A stretch of 64,000 nt of DNA from Geobacter sp. AOG1 (GCF_019972315.1 NZ_BLIZ01000001.1:1500513-1564512), one strand, 5' to 3'. Counted from the first letter of the stretch, positions 23,045 through 33,212 are shown. The notes: a model not told the origin generated them from the sequence alone. Translations and numbers: made by a program.

Positions 23045-23269
23045 ATTAACTATCCTCGCAAAAATCATGTCGGCTGTTTCTATTCAATTCTATCGCCATC
23101 CCGACCCTTTTTAACGGTACCCGAGCCCAAGAACTTCGTACGATACAATTTCAGTGAACATTCATGCCAGGATATATCCCCTCGGACGCCATGCCGTGCC
23201 CATCCAAAAAACTGCCACTTCCCCCATTTCCAGCATAGATTGCCCCAACTGCATCAACCAGGAGAACCG

Positions 23270-24517
23270 ATGAACCTACAGGAACTGAAAAACAAGAAGA
23301 TCAGCGAGCTTACTGCAATTGCCAAAGGGCTCAACATCGAAGGGGCATCCAGTCTGCGCAAGCAGGACATGATCTTCGCCATCCTCAATGCCCAGACCGA
23401 GAAGAACGGGATGATCTTCGGCGAGGGGGTGCTGGAAACCCTTCCCGACGGTTTTGGTTTCCTCCGGGCGCCGGACTATAACTATCTTCCCGGCCCCGAT
23501 GACATCTACGTATCTCCCAGCCAGATTCGCCGCTTCAACCTCCATACGGGCGACACCGTCTCCGGCCAGATACGCCCACCCAAGGAGGGGGAGCGCTATT
23601 TTGCCCTCCTCAAAGTGGAGACGGTCAATTTCGAACCGCCCGAGGTGGCGCGGGACAAGATTCTCTTCGATAACCTCACCCCGCTCTATCCCGATGAGAA
23701 GCTGAAACTGGAAACCGCTCCCGATAACATGCCGATGCGGGTCATGGAACTGATCTCCCCCATCGGCAAGGGACAGCGCGGACTCATCGTCGCTCCTCCC
23801 CGAACCGGCAAGACCATGCTGATTCAGAACATTGCCAACTCCATCGCCGAAAACCATCCGGAAGTCTACCTCATCGTCCTCCTCATCGACGAGCGGCCGG
23901 AAGAGGTGACCGACATGCAGCGGTCGGTGAAGGGTGAGGTGGTTTCCTCCACCTTCGACGAACCGGCAACCCGTCACGTGCAGGTGGCGGAGATGGTCAT
24001 CGAGAAGGCGAAACGGCTCGTGGAGCACAAACGGGACGTGGTGATCCTGCTCGACTCCATCACCCGCTTGGCCAGGGCCTACAATACCGTTATCCCCCCT
24101 TCCGGCAAGATACTCTCCGGTGGGGTCGATTCCAACGCCCTCCACAAGCCGAAGCGCTTCTTCGGCGCGGCCCGTAACATCGAAGAGGGGGGGTCCCTCA
24201 CCATCATCGCTACCGCCCTCATCGACACGGGGAGCAAGATGGACGAGGTCATCTTCGAGGAGTTCAAGGGGACCGGCAACATGGAGGTCCATCTGGATCG
24301 GAAGCTGGTGGAGAAGCGGACCTTCCCGGCAATCGATATCAACAAGTCCGGTACCCGCAAGGAAGAGCTCCTCATCGAGAAGAGCTCCCTCAACCGTATC
24401 TGGATCCTCCGCAAGGTGCTCCACCCAATGAACGTTGTGGACAGTATGGAATTCCTCCTTTCCAAGCTGGCGGAGACCAAGGGGAACCAGGACTTCCTCG
24501 ATTCCATGAGCAAATAG
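23270..24517 (+). CDS. rho: Transcription termination factor Rho
   Basis: 415 aa from [21 protein letters not shown], with AGGAGAACC upstream. The N-terminal Rho-N helical domain is followed by the cold-shock-like RNA-binding domain ([14 protein letters not shown], about 55-68). The RecA-like motor follows, with Walker A in [14 protein letters not shown], the Walker B region [14 protein letters not shown] and the Q-loop [19 protein letters not shown]. Length and domain order are normal. It is a hexameric ATP-dependent RNA translocase acting on nascent transcripts. The gene is followed directly by palindromic element copy C. Confidence 0.98.
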   Translation: MNLQELKNKKISELTAIAKGLNIEGASSLRKQDMIFAILNAQTEKNGMIFGEGVLETLPDGFGFLRAPDYNYLPGPDDIYVSPSQIRRFNLHTGDTVSGQIRPPKEGERYFALLKVETVNFEPPEVARDKILFDNLTPLYPDEKLKLETAPDNMPMRVMELISPIGKGQRGLIVAPPRTGKTMLIQNIANSIAENHPEVYLIVLLIDERPEEVTDMQRSVKGEVVSSTFDEPATRHVQVAEMVIEKAKRLVEHKRDVVILLDSITRLARAYNTVIPPSGKILSGGVDSNALHKPKRFFGAARNIEEGGSLTIIATALIDTGSKMDEVIFEEFKGTGNMEVHLDRKLVEKRTFPAIDINKSGTRKEELLIEKSSLNRIWILRKVLHPMNVVDSMEFLLSKLAETKGNQDFLDSMSK

Positions 24518-24658
24518 TTTCCATCCGGAAACGGTTTTTTTTCCGCCCTGGCGGTGTCAACCATCGGGTTTGCTTGTGCGGCGTACCGACGTACGCCTCC
24601 GCGCAACCCCTCGTTTTCCTTGCCAGGACGAAAAACTCCTCGTTTCCGAATTGGAAAC
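24517..24658. repeat. 3'-flanking palindromic element, copy C
   Basis: GTTTCC (24517-24522, overlapping the last base of the rho stop) pairs with GGAAAC (24653-24658). Inward, GGTTTTTTTTCCGCCCTGGC pairs imperfectly with GCCAGGACGAAAAAC. The core is GGCGTAC-CGAC-GTACGCC (24580-24597), perfect in both 7-bp arms. Confidence 0.8.
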
Positions 24659-24745
24659 CGATATGTCTCATCCGGAGTTTCCGGATGGGCACAATAGCCC
24701 GCTGGTGAGCATTTCCCGCCAAGGGTGTGACGGGCGAAAAATGTC

Positions 24746-24774
24746 TTGAAAAAATAAGTCGATAGTGCTACTTT
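24746..24774 (+). promoter_or_regulatory. Sigma70-type promoter of rpmE
   Basis: TTGAAA (24746-24751), 17-bp spacer, TACTTT (24769-24774). Start near 24781, about 55 nt before the rpmE ATG. Confidence 0.6.
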
Positions 24775-24836
24775 TAGACCTTTCGAATGACCGAATAATG
24801 ATACCGCCGGCACTTGCCCGGTGTAAGGAGGCAGAG

Positions 24837-25034
24837 ATGAAAGAAGGAATTCACCCCAAGTATGAAGAAGTGACCGTCAAGTGCCTGTGCGGCAACACGT
24901 TCCAGACCCGTTCCACCAAGCCGGAGATCAGCACCGAGATCTGCTCGGCCTGCCATCCGTTCTTTACCGGCAAGCAGAAGCTGATCGACACCGCCGGCCG
25001 CGTCGAGAGATTCAAGAAGCGCTACGGAATGTAA
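24837..25034 (+). CDS. rpmE: 50S ribosomal protein L31, zinc-binding form
   Basis: 65 aa from [19 protein letters not shown]. The start is set by TAAGGAGG seven bases upstream. CLC (about 16-18) and CSAC (about 37-40) supply the four zinc-binding cysteines of the C+ type L31, which E. coli replaces by a zinc-free paralogue under zinc starvation. [23 protein letters not shown] is the conserved C-terminus. It has its own promoter and terminator. Confidence 0.97.
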   Translation: MKEGIHPKYEEVTVKCLCGNTFQTRSTKPEISTEICSACHPFFTGKQKLIDTAGRVERFKKRYGM

Positions 25035-25060
25035 GCACCCCCGTGGGGTGACAGGTTTGG

Positions 25061-25106
25061 TAAGGGGATTTTGTCGCTGGCGAAATCCCCTTATTGTTTT
25101 TTCTGC
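25061..25106 (+). terminator. Rho-independent terminator after rpmE
   Basis: TAAGGGGATTT (25061-25071) and AAATCCCCTTA (25083-25093) form a perfect 11-bp stem, followed by TTGTTTTTTC. Confidence 0.9.
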
Positions 25107-25197
25107 CCCCTTGTTTGCGGCGGGATGCCATTTTGGCTGTTGTCTTGACCCCGCAGGATATGCGATACTGCCCCATTAATCCTTTCGAGGAGTCGGC

Positions 25198-25887
25198 GTG
25201 AAAGTTGCCCTTCTGCAGCATACCCCCGAGCCGGAACTGACGGTGGCCCTGGCGGCCCGGCTCTGCTATTCCCCCGCGGACATCGACGAACTGAAGCAGA
25301 AGCTGGGGAGTGCCGACATCGAGGCATTTCTCGACAAGATCATGTCTCTCGGCCACCAGTCGGTGCTGGAGCATGCGTCATTCACCTTCGGCATCGAGGG
25401 GATATCCCGTGTCACGTCCCACCAGTTGGTGCGCCACCGGGTCGCCTCCTACTCCCAGCAGTCGCAACGTTATGTCTCCCACAAGGAGCGATTCTGCGCG
25501 GTCATCCCCCCCACCATCGCCGAACGTCCGGAACTGCTGATCCGGTTCGAAGCCCAACTGCAGGCGCTCCACCAGGCTTACGGCGAAATGGTTGAGGCGG
25601 GAATCCCCGCGGAGGACGCCCGTTACCTCCTTCCCAACGCCACGGAAACCAAGATACTGGTCACCATGAACGGGCGGGAACTGCTCCATTTCTTCGAGCT
25701 TCGCTGCTGCGAGCGGGCACAGTGGGAGATCCGGGCCATGGCGGTGGAGATGCTAAAACTGGTGAAGGCCGTTGCGCCGACCATCTTCCGGGATGCAGGC
25801 CCCGGCTGCCTCACGGCCCCCTGCCCGGAGGGGACCATGACCTGCGGGAAGATTAAGGAAGTCCGAGATAGGTTTCGCTCCCTTTGA
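25198..25887 (+). CDS. thyX: FAD-dependent thymidylate synthase
   Basis: 229 aa with a GTG start; CGAGGAG lies six bases upstream. The ThyX signature RHRVASYSQQSQRY (about 80-93) is intact, as are the FAD-contact histidine region LGHQSVLEHASFTF and LPNATETKILVTMNGREL. It converts dUMP to dTMP with methylene-tetrahydrofolate and reduced flavin, replacing or complementing ThyA. Cytosolic tetramer. Element copy D begins 26 bp after the stop. Confidence 0.97.
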   Translation: MKVALLQHTPEPELTVALAARLCYSPADIDELKQKLGSADIEAFLDKIMSLGHQSVLEHASFTFGIEGISRVTSHQLVRHRVASYSQQSQRYVSHKERFCAVIPPTIAERPELLIRFEAQLQALHQAYGEMVEAGIPAEDARYLLPNATETKILVTMNGRELLHFFELRCCERAQWEIRAMAVEMLKLVKAVAPTIFRDAGPGCLTAPCPEGTMTCGKIKEVRDRFRSL

Positions 25888-25912
25888 CGTGTAATCGCAG
25901 TGTATTAGAACG

Positions 25913-26051
25913 GAAACGTAGATTTTTCGCAAGCTCAAGGCTGTCGAGGGCTTGCACGGAGGCGTAGTACCCGCAAATCGGGCATAAACAGCGCTACGCC
26001 GCACACGCAGGGCCGAAGACTTACGCAGAGATTGCGGAAAAGCTGCGTTTC
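25913..26051. repeat. 3'-flanking palindromic element, copy D (with internal insertion)
   Basis: GAAACG (25913-25918) pairs with CGTTTC (26046-26051). The core arms GGCGTAG (25961-25967) and CTACGCC (25994-26000) are 26 bp apart instead of about 5, because a segment containing CCCG-CAAAT-CGGG interrupts the loop. Flanks such as GAGATTGCGGAAAAGC are shared with copy B. Confidence 0.8.
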
Positions 26052-26071
26052 TCGGTGCCCATGAGGAAGAC

Positions 26072-26989
26072 ATGTCCAAAATTAACATCGGCGGTCAGGC
26101 TGTCATAGAAGGGGTCATGATGCGCGCCCCCCGCTCCTTGGCCATCGCCGTCCGTCGCCCCACCGGCGACATTGTCGTCAAGAGGGAAGAAGTCATCCCC
26201 TTGTCGGAGCGTTTTCCCATCGTGAAGCTTCCCGTCGTGCGGGGGGCGGTGGCCCTTTTTTCGTCACTCATAACCGGGATCAAGGCGCTCAACTTCTCCG
26301 CCAATGAGGCGATGGTCGAAGAGGAGAAGGAGGGGGAAGAGAAGCAGGAGCTTTCGTCCTGGGCCATGGCGGGGACCATGGCGGTAGCGTTCGGCTTCGG
26401 TATCCTTCTCTTCTTCATTCTCCCCCTCTACGTGACCAAGCTCCTCACCCCCATCATCGGCACCTCCAACATCGTCTTCAACCTTGTGGACGGCGTCATC
26501 CGGGTGGCGGTATTCCTCCTCTACATCTTTGCCATTTCCCGGATGAACGACATCCAGCGGGTCTTCCAGTACCACGGTGCGGAGCACAAATCGATCTTCG
26601 CCTTCGAAGCGGGGGATGCACTGACGGTGGAGAATGTGCGCAAGTACAGCTGCCTCCACCCTCGCTGCGGAACGAGCTTTCTCCTGATCGTCATGCTGGT
26701 GAGCATCGTGGTCTTTTCCCTGATTCCCAAGCTCTGGCCCTTCTACCTTAAGGCCGGCTCCCGGATCGTGCTCCTCCCCCTCATCGCGGGGCTTTCCTAT
26801 GAACTCTTGAAATGGAGCGCCAAAAACGACCAGTCTCCCATCGTCAGGCTTCTTATCGCCCCGGGGTTGGGGCTGCAGCGACTCACCACCCGCGAACCGG
26901 ACGACAGCCAGCTGGAAGTGGCGATCCGCTCCATGGAAGAGGCGCTGGCGGTGAATGCGGGATTCAAGGATGACCGGCTGGTGATCTGA
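26072..26989 (+). CDS. DUF1385 family membrane protein
   Basis: 305 aa. MSKINIGGQAVIEGVMMRAP is the diagnostic N-terminus of DUF1385. Four hydrophobic segments follow (about 105-130, 143-165, 207-227, 230-250), with HGAEHKSIFAFE and RCGTSFLL between them carrying conserved His and Cys. The function is not established; in Firmicutes and Deltaproteobacteria the gene is often found beside rpmE, prfA and prmC, as here. Inner membrane. Confidence 0.9.
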   Translation: MSKINIGGQAVIEGVMMRAPRSLAIAVRRPTGDIVVKREEVIPLSERFPIVKLPVVRGAVALFSSLITGIKALNFSANEAMVEEEKEGEEKQELSSWAMAGTMAVAFGFGILLFFILPLYVTKLLTPIIGTSNIVFNLVDGVIRVAVFLLYIFAISRMNDIQRVFQYHGAEHKSIFAFEAGDALTVENVRKYSCLHPRCGTSFLLIVMLVSIVVFSLIPKLWPFYLKAGSRIVLLPLIAGLSYELLKWSAKNDQSPIVRLLIAPGLGLQRLTTREPDDSQLEVAIRSMEEALAVNAGFKDDRLVI

Positions 26990-26998
26990 AAATCATGT

Positions 26999-27028
26999 GA
27001 CTCATAGGACGCGTAGGTCCCATGAGTC
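26999..27028. repeat. Inverted repeat between the DUF1385 gene and prfA
   Basis: GACTCATAGGAC (26999-27010) and GTCCCATGAGTC (27017-27028) pair with one mismatch across a 6-bp loop. No T-tract follows. Possible mRNA hairpin. Confidence 0.5.
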
Positions 27029-27063
27029 CTATCGATGTTACAGTTATTGTTAAGGATTTCATG

Positions 27064-28131
27064 ATGTTTGACAAAATAGAAGAACTGGAACGGCGCTACC
27101 AGGAACTGGAAGCGCTTCTCTCCGACCCGGCGGTCATCGCCAACCAGCCTGAGTTTCGCAAGTTCTCCCGGGAACACGCCGACCTCACCGAGTTGGTGGC
27201 GGCCTACCGTCGCTATCGGAAGGTGCTGGCCGAGCTGGGCGAGAACCGTGAACTGCTGTCCGACCCGGACATGAAGGGGATGGCCGAGGAAGAGATGGCC
27301 TCTCTCCAGGAAGAACGGGAACGGCTCGAAGGGGAGATCAGGCTGCTACTCCTCCCCAAGGATCCGAACGACAGCAAAGGGGTCATCCTGGAAATCCGCG
27401 CCGGTACCGGTGGCGACGAGGCGGCCCTGTTCGCCGGCGACCTGTTCCGCATGTACAGCCGTTTTGCCGAAACGAACCGCTGGCGGGTCGAGGTGATTTC
27501 CGCATCCGAATCGGAGAAGGGGGGCTTCAAGGAGGTCATCGCCTCGGTGGAGGGGGACGGCGTCTACTCCAAGCTCAAATACGAATCGGGGACCCACCGG
27601 GTCCAGCGGGTTCCGGAAACAGAGGCCCAGGGGCGCATCCATACCAGCGCCTGCACAGTGGCCATCATGGCCGAAGCGGAGGATGTGGACATCGACATCA
27701 ATCCCGCCGACCTGAAAATCGACGTCTATCGCTCCTCCGGCGCCGGCGGCCAGCACGTCAATACCACCGACTCGGCGGTCCGTATCACCCACCTTCCCAC
27801 CGGAACGGTGGTGGCCTGCCAGGAAGAGCGGAGCCAGATAAAGAACCGGGCTAAAGCGATGAAGGTCCTCAAGACCCGTATCCTGGACACCATGAGCCAG
27901 GAGCAGAACGCCAAACTTGCCGCCGAACGGAAACAGCAGGTGGGGTCCGGTGACCGGAGCGAGCGGATTCGCACCTACAACTTCCCCCAAGGGAGAATGA
28001 CCGATCATCGCATCGGCCTGACCCTCTACCGGCTCGATGCCATCATGGCAGGGGATATCGGCGAAATTGTCGATGGGCTCAGGGCATACTACCAGATGGA
28101 GGCGCTCAAACAGCAGAGCGAAGCAGCCTAA
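27064..28131 (+). CDS. prfA: Peptide chain release factor 1
   Basis: 355 aa from [18 protein letters not shown]. The ATG at 27064 lies seven bases after AGGA; an ATG one codon earlier is equally in frame. The N-terminal coiled domain, the PCRF domain and the peptidyl-hydrolysis motif [20 protein letters not shown] (about 226-245) are complete. It releases peptides at UAA and UAG. The prmC gene, whose product methylates the GGQ glutamine, follows 61 bp downstream, a classic pairing. Confidence 0.97.
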   Translation: MFDKIEELERRYQELEALLSDPAVIANQPEFRKFSREHADLTELVAAYRRYRKVLAELGENRELLSDPDMKGMAEEEMASLQEERERLEGEIRLLLLPKDPNDSKGVILEIRAGTGGDEAALFAGDLFRMYSRFAETNRWRVEVISASESEKGGFKEVIASVEGDGVYSKLKYESGTHRVQRVPETEAQGRIHTSACTVAIMAEAEDVDIDINPADLKIDVYRSSGAGGQHVNTTDSAVRITHLPTGTVVACQEERSQIKNRAKAMKVLKTRILDTMSQEQNAKLAAERKQQVGSGDRSERIRTYNFPQGRMTDHRIGLTLYRLDAIMAGDIGEIVDGLRAYYQMEALKQQSEAA

Positions 28132-28192
28132 TAACCCAGCGCGGAGTCTTGAAAGACTTTTCCTTCCGTTCTTCCGCGCTTCCGAGCTCCTG

Positions 28193-29050
28193 ATGACAAG
28201 TCAAAACGAAACCTGGACGGTCCTGAAGGTCCTGACCTGGACCAAGGGGTATCTGGCGGAGAAAGGGGTGGAGAACGCCCGCCTGGAGGCGGAGTGGCTC
28301 CTCTGCGGGGTGCTCGACCTGGATCGGGTGGGGCTCTATCTTAATTTCGACAAACCGCTGACCGAGCCCGAACTGGCCCGGTTTCGGGGAATGGTGGCGC
28401 GGCGGGCACGCCGCGAACCGCTCCAGTACATTCTCGGCAGCCAGGAGTTCATGGGGATCGATTTTGCGGTAACACCTGCGGTGCTGATCCCCCGCCATGA
28501 TACCGAGGTGCTGGTGACGGAGACGATGCAACGGGCCGGTGAAGGGAGCCGGATTCTCGATATCGGTGTCGGGAGCGGCTGTATCGCCATTGCCCTGGCC
28601 AGGGCGCTTCCCCGAGCGGAGGTCATCGGGGTGGAGGCGTCGCCGGAGGCGCTGTCCCTGGCCGAGAAGAACGCCGAGACCCACGGTGTCCGGGTGACGC
28701 TCTTCGAAGGGTCGCTGTTCGAGCCGTTCCCGGGGGAGCGCTTCGACCTGATCGTCTCCAATCCCCCCTATATCCCGACTGCCGACCTGGAGACCCTGCA
28801 ACCGGAGGTGCGTGATTTCGAACCCCGCCAGGCCCTGGACGGCGGGACTGACGGTCTGGATTTCTACCGCATCATCATCCCGGCCGCGCCGAGTCACCTC
28901 AATCCCGGCGGCTGGCTCCTCCTTGAGGTGGGGATTGGCCAGTCGGAGCAGGTACAGGGGCTGTTGCAGAAGACCGGATCATTCACCGATATCTTCACCG
29001 CCAAAGACCCGAATGACATCGAACGGGTGGTGGGGGGAAGGCTAATGTAA
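28193..29050 (+). CDS. prmC: Release factor glutamine methyltransferase
   Basis: 285 aa from [21 protein letters not shown]. An N-terminal helical substrate-recognition domain is followed by a class I SAM methyltransferase fold: [16 protein letters not shown] (about 115-130) binds SAM and NPPYIP (about 184-189) positions the glutamine amide. It methylates the GGQ motif of RF1 and RF2. Its place directly after prfA supports the specificity. Confidence 0.95.
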   Translation: MTSQNETWTVLKVLTWTKGYLAEKGVENARLEAEWLLCGVLDLDRVGLYLNFDKPLTEPELARFRGMVARRARREPLQYILGSQEFMGIDFAVTPAVLIPRHDTEVLVTETMQRAGEGSRILDIGVGSGCIAIALARALPRAEVIGVEASPEALSLAEKNAETHGVRVTLFEGSLFEPFPGERFDLIVSNPPYIPTADLETLQPEVRDFEPRQALDGGTDGLDFYRIIIPAAPSHLNPGGWLLLEVGIGQSEQVQGLLQKTGSFTDIFTAKDPNDIERVVGGRLM

Positions 29051-29112
29051 GGGCGGCCCGCGTGGTCGCACGGGGGGGTACCCCACCGAATCAACAAAAC
29101 AGAGGTATTGCA

Positions 29113-30366
29113 GTGGACAAATTAATCATTAAAGGCGGCAAGAAACTCTCCGGTGAGGTTACCGTGAGCGGTTCGAAGAACGCCTCGCTCCCCATTTTCG
29201 TCTCCACCATTCTGGCTCCCGGCCGTAACGAAATCAGCAACGTGCCGTTCCTGCGGGACATCAACACCACCATAAAGGTGCTGGAGACCCTCGGAGCGGT
29301 GGTTGAAGGGAACGGCAACGTGGTCGGGATCGACACCACCAACGTAAACAACCACGAGGCCACCTACGAGCTGGTCAAGACCATGCGCGCATCCGTGCTG
29401 GTTCTCGGCCCTCTCCTCGCCCGGCTCGGTAAGGCGCGTGTGTCGCTTCCCGGCGGCTGTGCTATCGGCGCCCGACCGATTAACCTCCACCTGAAAGGGC
29501 TGGCCGCCCTGGGGGCGGACATCAACCTTACCCACGGATACGTGGAGGCAAAGGCGAAGCGTCTCAAGGGGGCGCGGATCAATTTCGACATCTCCACGGT
29601 CGGCGGTACCGAGCACCTCATGATGGCGGCCGCCACCGCCAAGGGGGAGACGATCCTGGAGAATGCGGCCCGCGAACCGGAGATCGTCGACCTGGCCCTT
29701 GTCCTGAACAACATGGGGGCAAAGATCGAAGGGGCGGGGACCGACACTATCAGGATCACCGGGGTGAACGAACTGGGGCCGGTCAGCCACCGGGTGATGC
29801 CGGACCGGATCGAGGCGGGGACGTTCATGATCGCGGCGGCTATCACGGGCGGCGACATCAGGATCCGCAACATGCAGCTGGAGCACCTGGATGCGCTGGT
29901 CTTCAAGCTGCAGGACGCCGGCGTGGAGATCATCAACAAGGACAACGTGGTGCGGGTCAAGGGGCCGCGGAAGATCAGGGGGGTCAACATCAAGACCCGT
30001 CCCTATCCGGGTTTCCCCACCGACATGCAGGCCCAATTTATGGCGCTCATGTGCCTGGCCGACGGCGCAAGCGTCATCAGCGAAAACATCTTCGAGAACC
30101 GGTTCATGCACGTCTCCGAGCTGATGCGCTTTGGTGCCGACATCACCGTCGAAGGGAACACCGCAACGGTAAAAGGGATAAAGAAGCTTTCCGGCGCCCC
30201 GGTCATGGCCACCGACCTGCGCGCCTCTGCCTGTCTCATCCTGGCGGGACTGGCGGCGGACAACACCACCGAGGTTTCCCGCATCTACCACCTGGACCGG
30301 GGGTATGAGTCTATCGAGAAGAAGCTGGCGGGGCTCGGCGCGGATATCGTGAGGGTGAAAGAATAG
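29113..30366 (+). CDS. murA: UDP-N-acetylglucosamine 1-carboxyvinyltransferase
   Basis: 417 aa with a GTG start ([26 protein letters not shown]). The loop [18 protein letters not shown] (about 111-128) holds the catalytic cysteine that fosfomycin alkylates, so the enzyme should be fosfomycin-sensitive in principle. The late Asp/Arg region [16 protein letters not shown] is conserved. First committed step of peptidoglycan synthesis; here apart from the dcw cluster and next to his genes. Element copy E follows its stop directly. Confidence 0.97.
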   Translation: MDKLIIKGGKKLSGEVTVSGSKNASLPIFVSTILAPGRNEISNVPFLRDINTTIKVLETLGAVVEGNGNVVGIDTTNVNNHEATYELVKTMRASVLVLGPLLARLGKARVSLPGGCAIGARPINLHLKGLAALGADINLTHGYVEAKAKRLKGARINFDISTVGGTEHLMMAAATAKGETILENAAREPEIVDLALVLNNMGAKIEGAGTDTIRITGVNELGPVSHRVMPDRIEAGTFMIAAAITGGDIRIRNMQLEHLDALVFKLQDAGVEIINKDNVVRVKGPRKIRGVNIKTRPYPGFPTDMQAQFMALMCLADGASVISENIFENRFMHVSELMRFGADITVEGNTATVKGIKKLSGAPVMATDLRASACLILAGLAADNTTEVSRIYHLDRGYESIEKKLAGLGADIVRVKE

Positions 30367-30500
30367 TTTTTACCGACCGGGAGCGAGATTTTGGCCAGAT
30401 CGTCGCCGGCCCGCAGAAGGTTTGCTGAGGCGTAGCAGCGCGACGTCGAAGCGGGGCTTCGAGGACACGGCGGCGATCTGGTCGGAAGGCCGCGTCCGTC
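30367..30500. repeat. 3'-flanking palindromic element, copy E (degenerate core)
   Basis: CCAGATCGTCGCCG (30395-30408) pairs with CGGCGGCGATCTGG (30468-30481) with one mismatch. The core GGCGTAGCAGCGCGACGTC (from 30429) is recognisable but decayed. Lies between the murA stop and the hisG start; outer limits are approximate. Confidence 0.65.
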
Positions 30501-30513
30501 TCTACGAGGATAT

Positions 30514-31152
30514 ATGACCGATTACATTACCATTGCCATTCCCAAGGGGCGGATCCTGCAAGAATCCGTGGCCCTCTTCAAGAAGATCGGGATCGACTGC
30601 GAGGAGCTCCTCTCCGACACCCGCAAGCTCATCTTCGAGAATCCGGTGCAGAAGATGCGCTACATGATCGTCCGGGCCACCGACGTTCCCACCTACGTGG
30701 AGTACGGCTGCGCCGACCTGGGGATCGTCGGCAAGGATACGCTTCTGGAGCAGGACAAGGACCTCTACGAGCCCCTCGACCTCAAGTTCGGCTACTGCCG
30801 GATGATGGTGGCGGAACCGGCGGAGCTTTCCCGCCATGACGATCCTGCCGGCTGGACCAACATCCGGATCGCCACCAAGTATCCCAACTTCACGGAAAAA
30901 TACTTCACCCGCAAGGGGGTGCAGGTGGAGATCATAAAGCTGTACGGCTCTATCGAACTGGCCCCCCTGGTGGGGCTCTCGGAGCGGATCGTCGACCTGG
31001 TTTCCACCGGCGAGACCCTGAAGCAGAACGGCCTGGTGGAGGTGGAGACCATCGCCGAAATCACCACCCGCCTCATCGTCAATCGGGCGAGCATGAAGAC
31101 GAAATACCAGCGGATCACGGAGATCATTGACGGTCTGGAGAAGCAGGTCTGA
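30514..31152 (+). CDS. hisG: ATP phosphoribosyltransferase, short form
   Basis: 212 aa. IAIPKGRILQESVALFKKIG at the N-terminus and LVGLSERIVDLVSTGETLKQNGL (about 150-172) are HisG signatures. The length is that of HisG-S, which lacks the C-terminal regulatory domain and in known cases works as a hetero-octamer with HisZ. No hisZ is visible in this window. First step of histidine synthesis; feedback control is expected to act through HisZ. Element copy F lies just downstream, before hisD. Confidence 0.96.
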   Translation: MTDYITIAIPKGRILQESVALFKKIGIDCEELLSDTRKLIFENPVQKMRYMIVRATDVPTYVEYGCADLGIVGKDTLLEQDKDLYEPLDLKFGYCRMMVAEPAELSRHDDPAGWTNIRIATKYPNFTEKYFTRKGVQVEIIKLYGSIELAPLVGLSERIVDLVSTGETLKQNGLVEVETIAEITTRLIVNRASMKTKYQRITEIIDGLEKQV

Positions 31153-31154
31153 CG

Positions 31155-31277
31155 CAGGTTGCTGAAAAGCAGCCATCTCGCCGCCGTCCTCGAACGCCGC
31201 GTCGTGCGGCGTAGCGCTGCTACGCCTCCTCCGGGCTTTCTGCGGGTGCGACGATCTGGCCGCTTTTGAGCAACCTG
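31155..31277. repeat. 3'-flanking palindromic element, copy F (best-preserved stem)
   Basis: The 21-bp outer arms (31155-31175 and 31257-31277) match with only two mismatches. The core GGCGTAGC-GCT-GCTACGCC (31208-31226) is a perfect 8+3+8 palindrome. It starts 3 bp after the hisG stop codon. Confidence 0.85.
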
Positions 31278-31313
31278 GAATTCCGAGATTCTTAACCCAG
31301 CAAAGGATAAGGC

Positions 31314-32603
31314 ATGAAATTTCTCCATATTCACGATGCCGATTTTGACGCCCAGTTTGCCGCCATCCTGGCCCGGGGGGAAGAGACCGGGCGGGAGGTG
31401 GAGCAGGTCGTCCTCGACATCATCGCTGCCGTCCGGGCACAGGGTGACGGGGCGCTCCTCGACTACACCCGGCGTTTCGACCGGCTGGAGGCGGGTTCCG
31501 TTGCTGAACTGGAGGTTACGGAGGACGAGTTCAACGAGGCATTCGCCCGGGTCGACGTCGCCGACATCGCGGCCCTCAAACTGGCGGTGGAGCGGGTGGC
31601 ACGCTTCCACGAAAAGCAGAAGCAGGAGACCTGGCTCTCCACGGAAGAGACCGATGTCCTCCTCGGCCAGATGGTGACGCCGCTGGAGCGGGTCGGCATC
31701 TACGTCCCCGGCGGTAAGGCGAGCTATCCGTCGAGCGTCATCATGAATGCGGTGCCGGCCAGGGTGGCCGGCGTCGGCGAGGTGATCATGGTTGCCCCGA
31801 CTCCGGGGGGGGAGATAAATCCCCACGTCCTGGTGGCGGCCCGGCTCTCCGGCGTCGACCGGGTCTTCCGCCTTGGCGGGGCCCAGGCGGTGGCGGCTCT
31901 GGCCTACGGCACGGCGACGGTTCCCCGGGTGGACAAGGTCACCGGCCCCGGCAACATCTACGTGGCGACCGCCAAGAAGCTGGTGTTCGGCCAGGTGGGG
32001 ATCGACATGATCGCCGGCCCTTCCGAAATCCTGGTCATCAACGACGGGAGCGGCACGCCGGCCCACATCGCCGCCGATCTCCTCTCCCAGGCGGAGCACG
32101 ACGAACTCGCCTCCTCCATCCTCATCACCACCGATCGTGGTTTCGGCGAGCGGGTGGCAGCGGAGGTGGAGCGGCAGCTGAAGGAACTGTCCCGGGAGAG
32201 CATTGCCCGGAAGTCGTGGGAAAGCTTTGGCGCGATCATCATTGCCGGGGGTCTGGACGAGGCAATCGCCTTTTCCAACCGGATCGCCCCGGAGCACCTG
32301 GAACTGGCGGTGGCCGACCCCTTTGCCATCCTCCCCCGGATAAAGAATGCCGGAGCCATATTCCTCGGACACTTCACCCCCGAGGCGGCGGGTGACTATC
32401 TGGCCGGACCCAATCACACCCTCCCCACCGGTGGCACCGCCCGCTTCTTCTCCCCCCTGTCGGTGGACGATTTCGTGAAGAAGTCTTCCATCGTCTATTT
32501 CAGCCAGGGGGGGCTCAACCGGCTGGGGAAAGACATCGTCCGGATCGCCGAACTGGAAGGACTGGAAGCCCACGGAAAATCTGTCAGCATTCGTTTGAAA
32601 TAA
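31314..32603 (+). CDS. hisD: Histidinol dehydrogenase
   Basis: 429 aa. PLERVGIYVPGGKASYPSSVIMNAVPA is the NAD/substrate loop (given here in part), GPSEILVI and DLLSQAEHDELASSILIT carry the zinc ligands Gln and His, and the C-terminal PEHLELAV and GPNHTLPTGG are conserved. It performs the last two oxidations from histidinol to histidine. Normal length; the following hisB begins 15 bp after the stop. Confidence 0.97.
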   Translation: MKFLHIHDADFDAQFAAILARGEETGREVEQVVLDIIAAVRAQGDGALLDYTRRFDRLEAGSVAELEVTEDEFNEAFARVDVADIAALKLAVERVARFHEKQKQETWLSTEETDVLLGQMVTPLERVGIYVPGGKASYPSSVIMNAVPARVAGVGEVIMVAPTPGGEINPHVLVAARLSGVDRVFRLGGAQAVAALAYGTATVPRVDKVTGPGNIYVATAKKLVFGQVGIDMIAGPSEILVINDGSGTPAHIAADLLSQAEHDELASSILITTDRGFGERVAAEVERQLKELSRESIARKSWESFGAIIIAGGLDEAIAFSNRIAPEHLELAVADPFAILPRIKNAGAIFLGHFTPEAAGDYLAGPNHTLPTGGTARFFSPLSVDDFVKKSSIVYFSQGGLNRLGKDIVRIAELEGLEAHGKSVSIRLK

Positions 32604-32618
32604 TTTCAGGAGGTGCCC

Positions 32619-33206
32619 ATGTCCCGCAAAGCCACCATCGAGCGCATCACCAGGGAAACCCAGATAAAGCTCACCCTCGACCTTGACGGCACGGGGGAAG
32701 CGAAAGTCTGCACGTCGGTGCCGTTTCTCGACCACATGCTCAACCTGTTCGCCCGCCACGGCCTGTTCGACCTGGCGGTCGAGGCGAAGGGGGACATCGA
32801 CATTGACTTCCACCACACGGTGGAGGACATCGGCATCGTCCTTGGCGAGGCGCTGAAAGAGGCCCTCGGCGACAAGCAGGGAATCCGTCGCTACGGCCAG
32901 GCAACGGTCCCCATGGACGAGACCCTGGCGAGCGTGGCGGTCGACCTGTCGGGGCGCCCCTGCCTGGTTTACAACGTGCGGCTCCCCAAGGTGAAGATCG
33001 GCGAGTTCGACGTGGAACTGGCCAAGGAGTTCTTCCAGGCCCTGACTAACCACCTGGCGGCCAATATCCATATCAACGTCATGTACGGCGACAATGTCCA
33101 CCACATTCTGGAAGCCTGCTTCAAGGCCCTGGCCCGGGCGCTTGACCAGGCAACCCAGGTGGACCCCCGGATCGCGGGGGTCATGTCGACCAAAGGGAAA
33201 TTATAA
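32619..33206 (+). CDS. hisB: Imidazoleglycerol-phosphate dehydratase
   Basis: 195 aa from [21 protein letters not shown] is seven bases upstream and a GTG two codons earlier lies inside it. [18 protein letters not shown] and [16 protein letters not shown] hold the metal-binding His/Glu residues, repeated as [24 protein letters not shown] in the second half. Monofunctional form, without the histidinol-phosphatase domain of enteric HisB. Confidence 0.97.
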   Translation: MSRKATIERITRETQIKLTLDLDGTGEAKVCTSVPFLDHMLNLFARHGLFDLAVEAKGDIDIDFHHTVEDIGIVLGEALKEALGDKQGIRRYGQATVPMDETLASVAVDLSGRPCLVYNVRLPKVKIGEFDVELAKEFFQALTNHLAANIHINVMYGDNVHHILEACFKALARALDQATQVDPRIAGVMSTKGKL

Positions 33207-33212
33207 CGGCGG

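Larger units (their letters stand above)
22763..23269. other. 507-bp divergent control region between the ehr operon and rho
   Basis: No convincing gene. It holds a minus-strand promoter (22862-22890), a plus-strand promoter (23016-23044), and a hairpin in the ehr leader, CTGACGG (22792-22798) / CCGTCAG (22809-22815). The last 220 nt would be the rho mRNA leader. In many bacteria rho is autoregulated by attenuation in such a leader, but no specific element can be assigned here. Confidence 0.6.

Noticed and set aside
30792-33104. A 770-codon open frame on the minus strand opposite hisG, hisD and hisB
   Set aside because: It is the complement of three well-supported genes, has His/Arg/Gly-rich composition typical of antisense frames in GC-rich DNA, and shows no domain.
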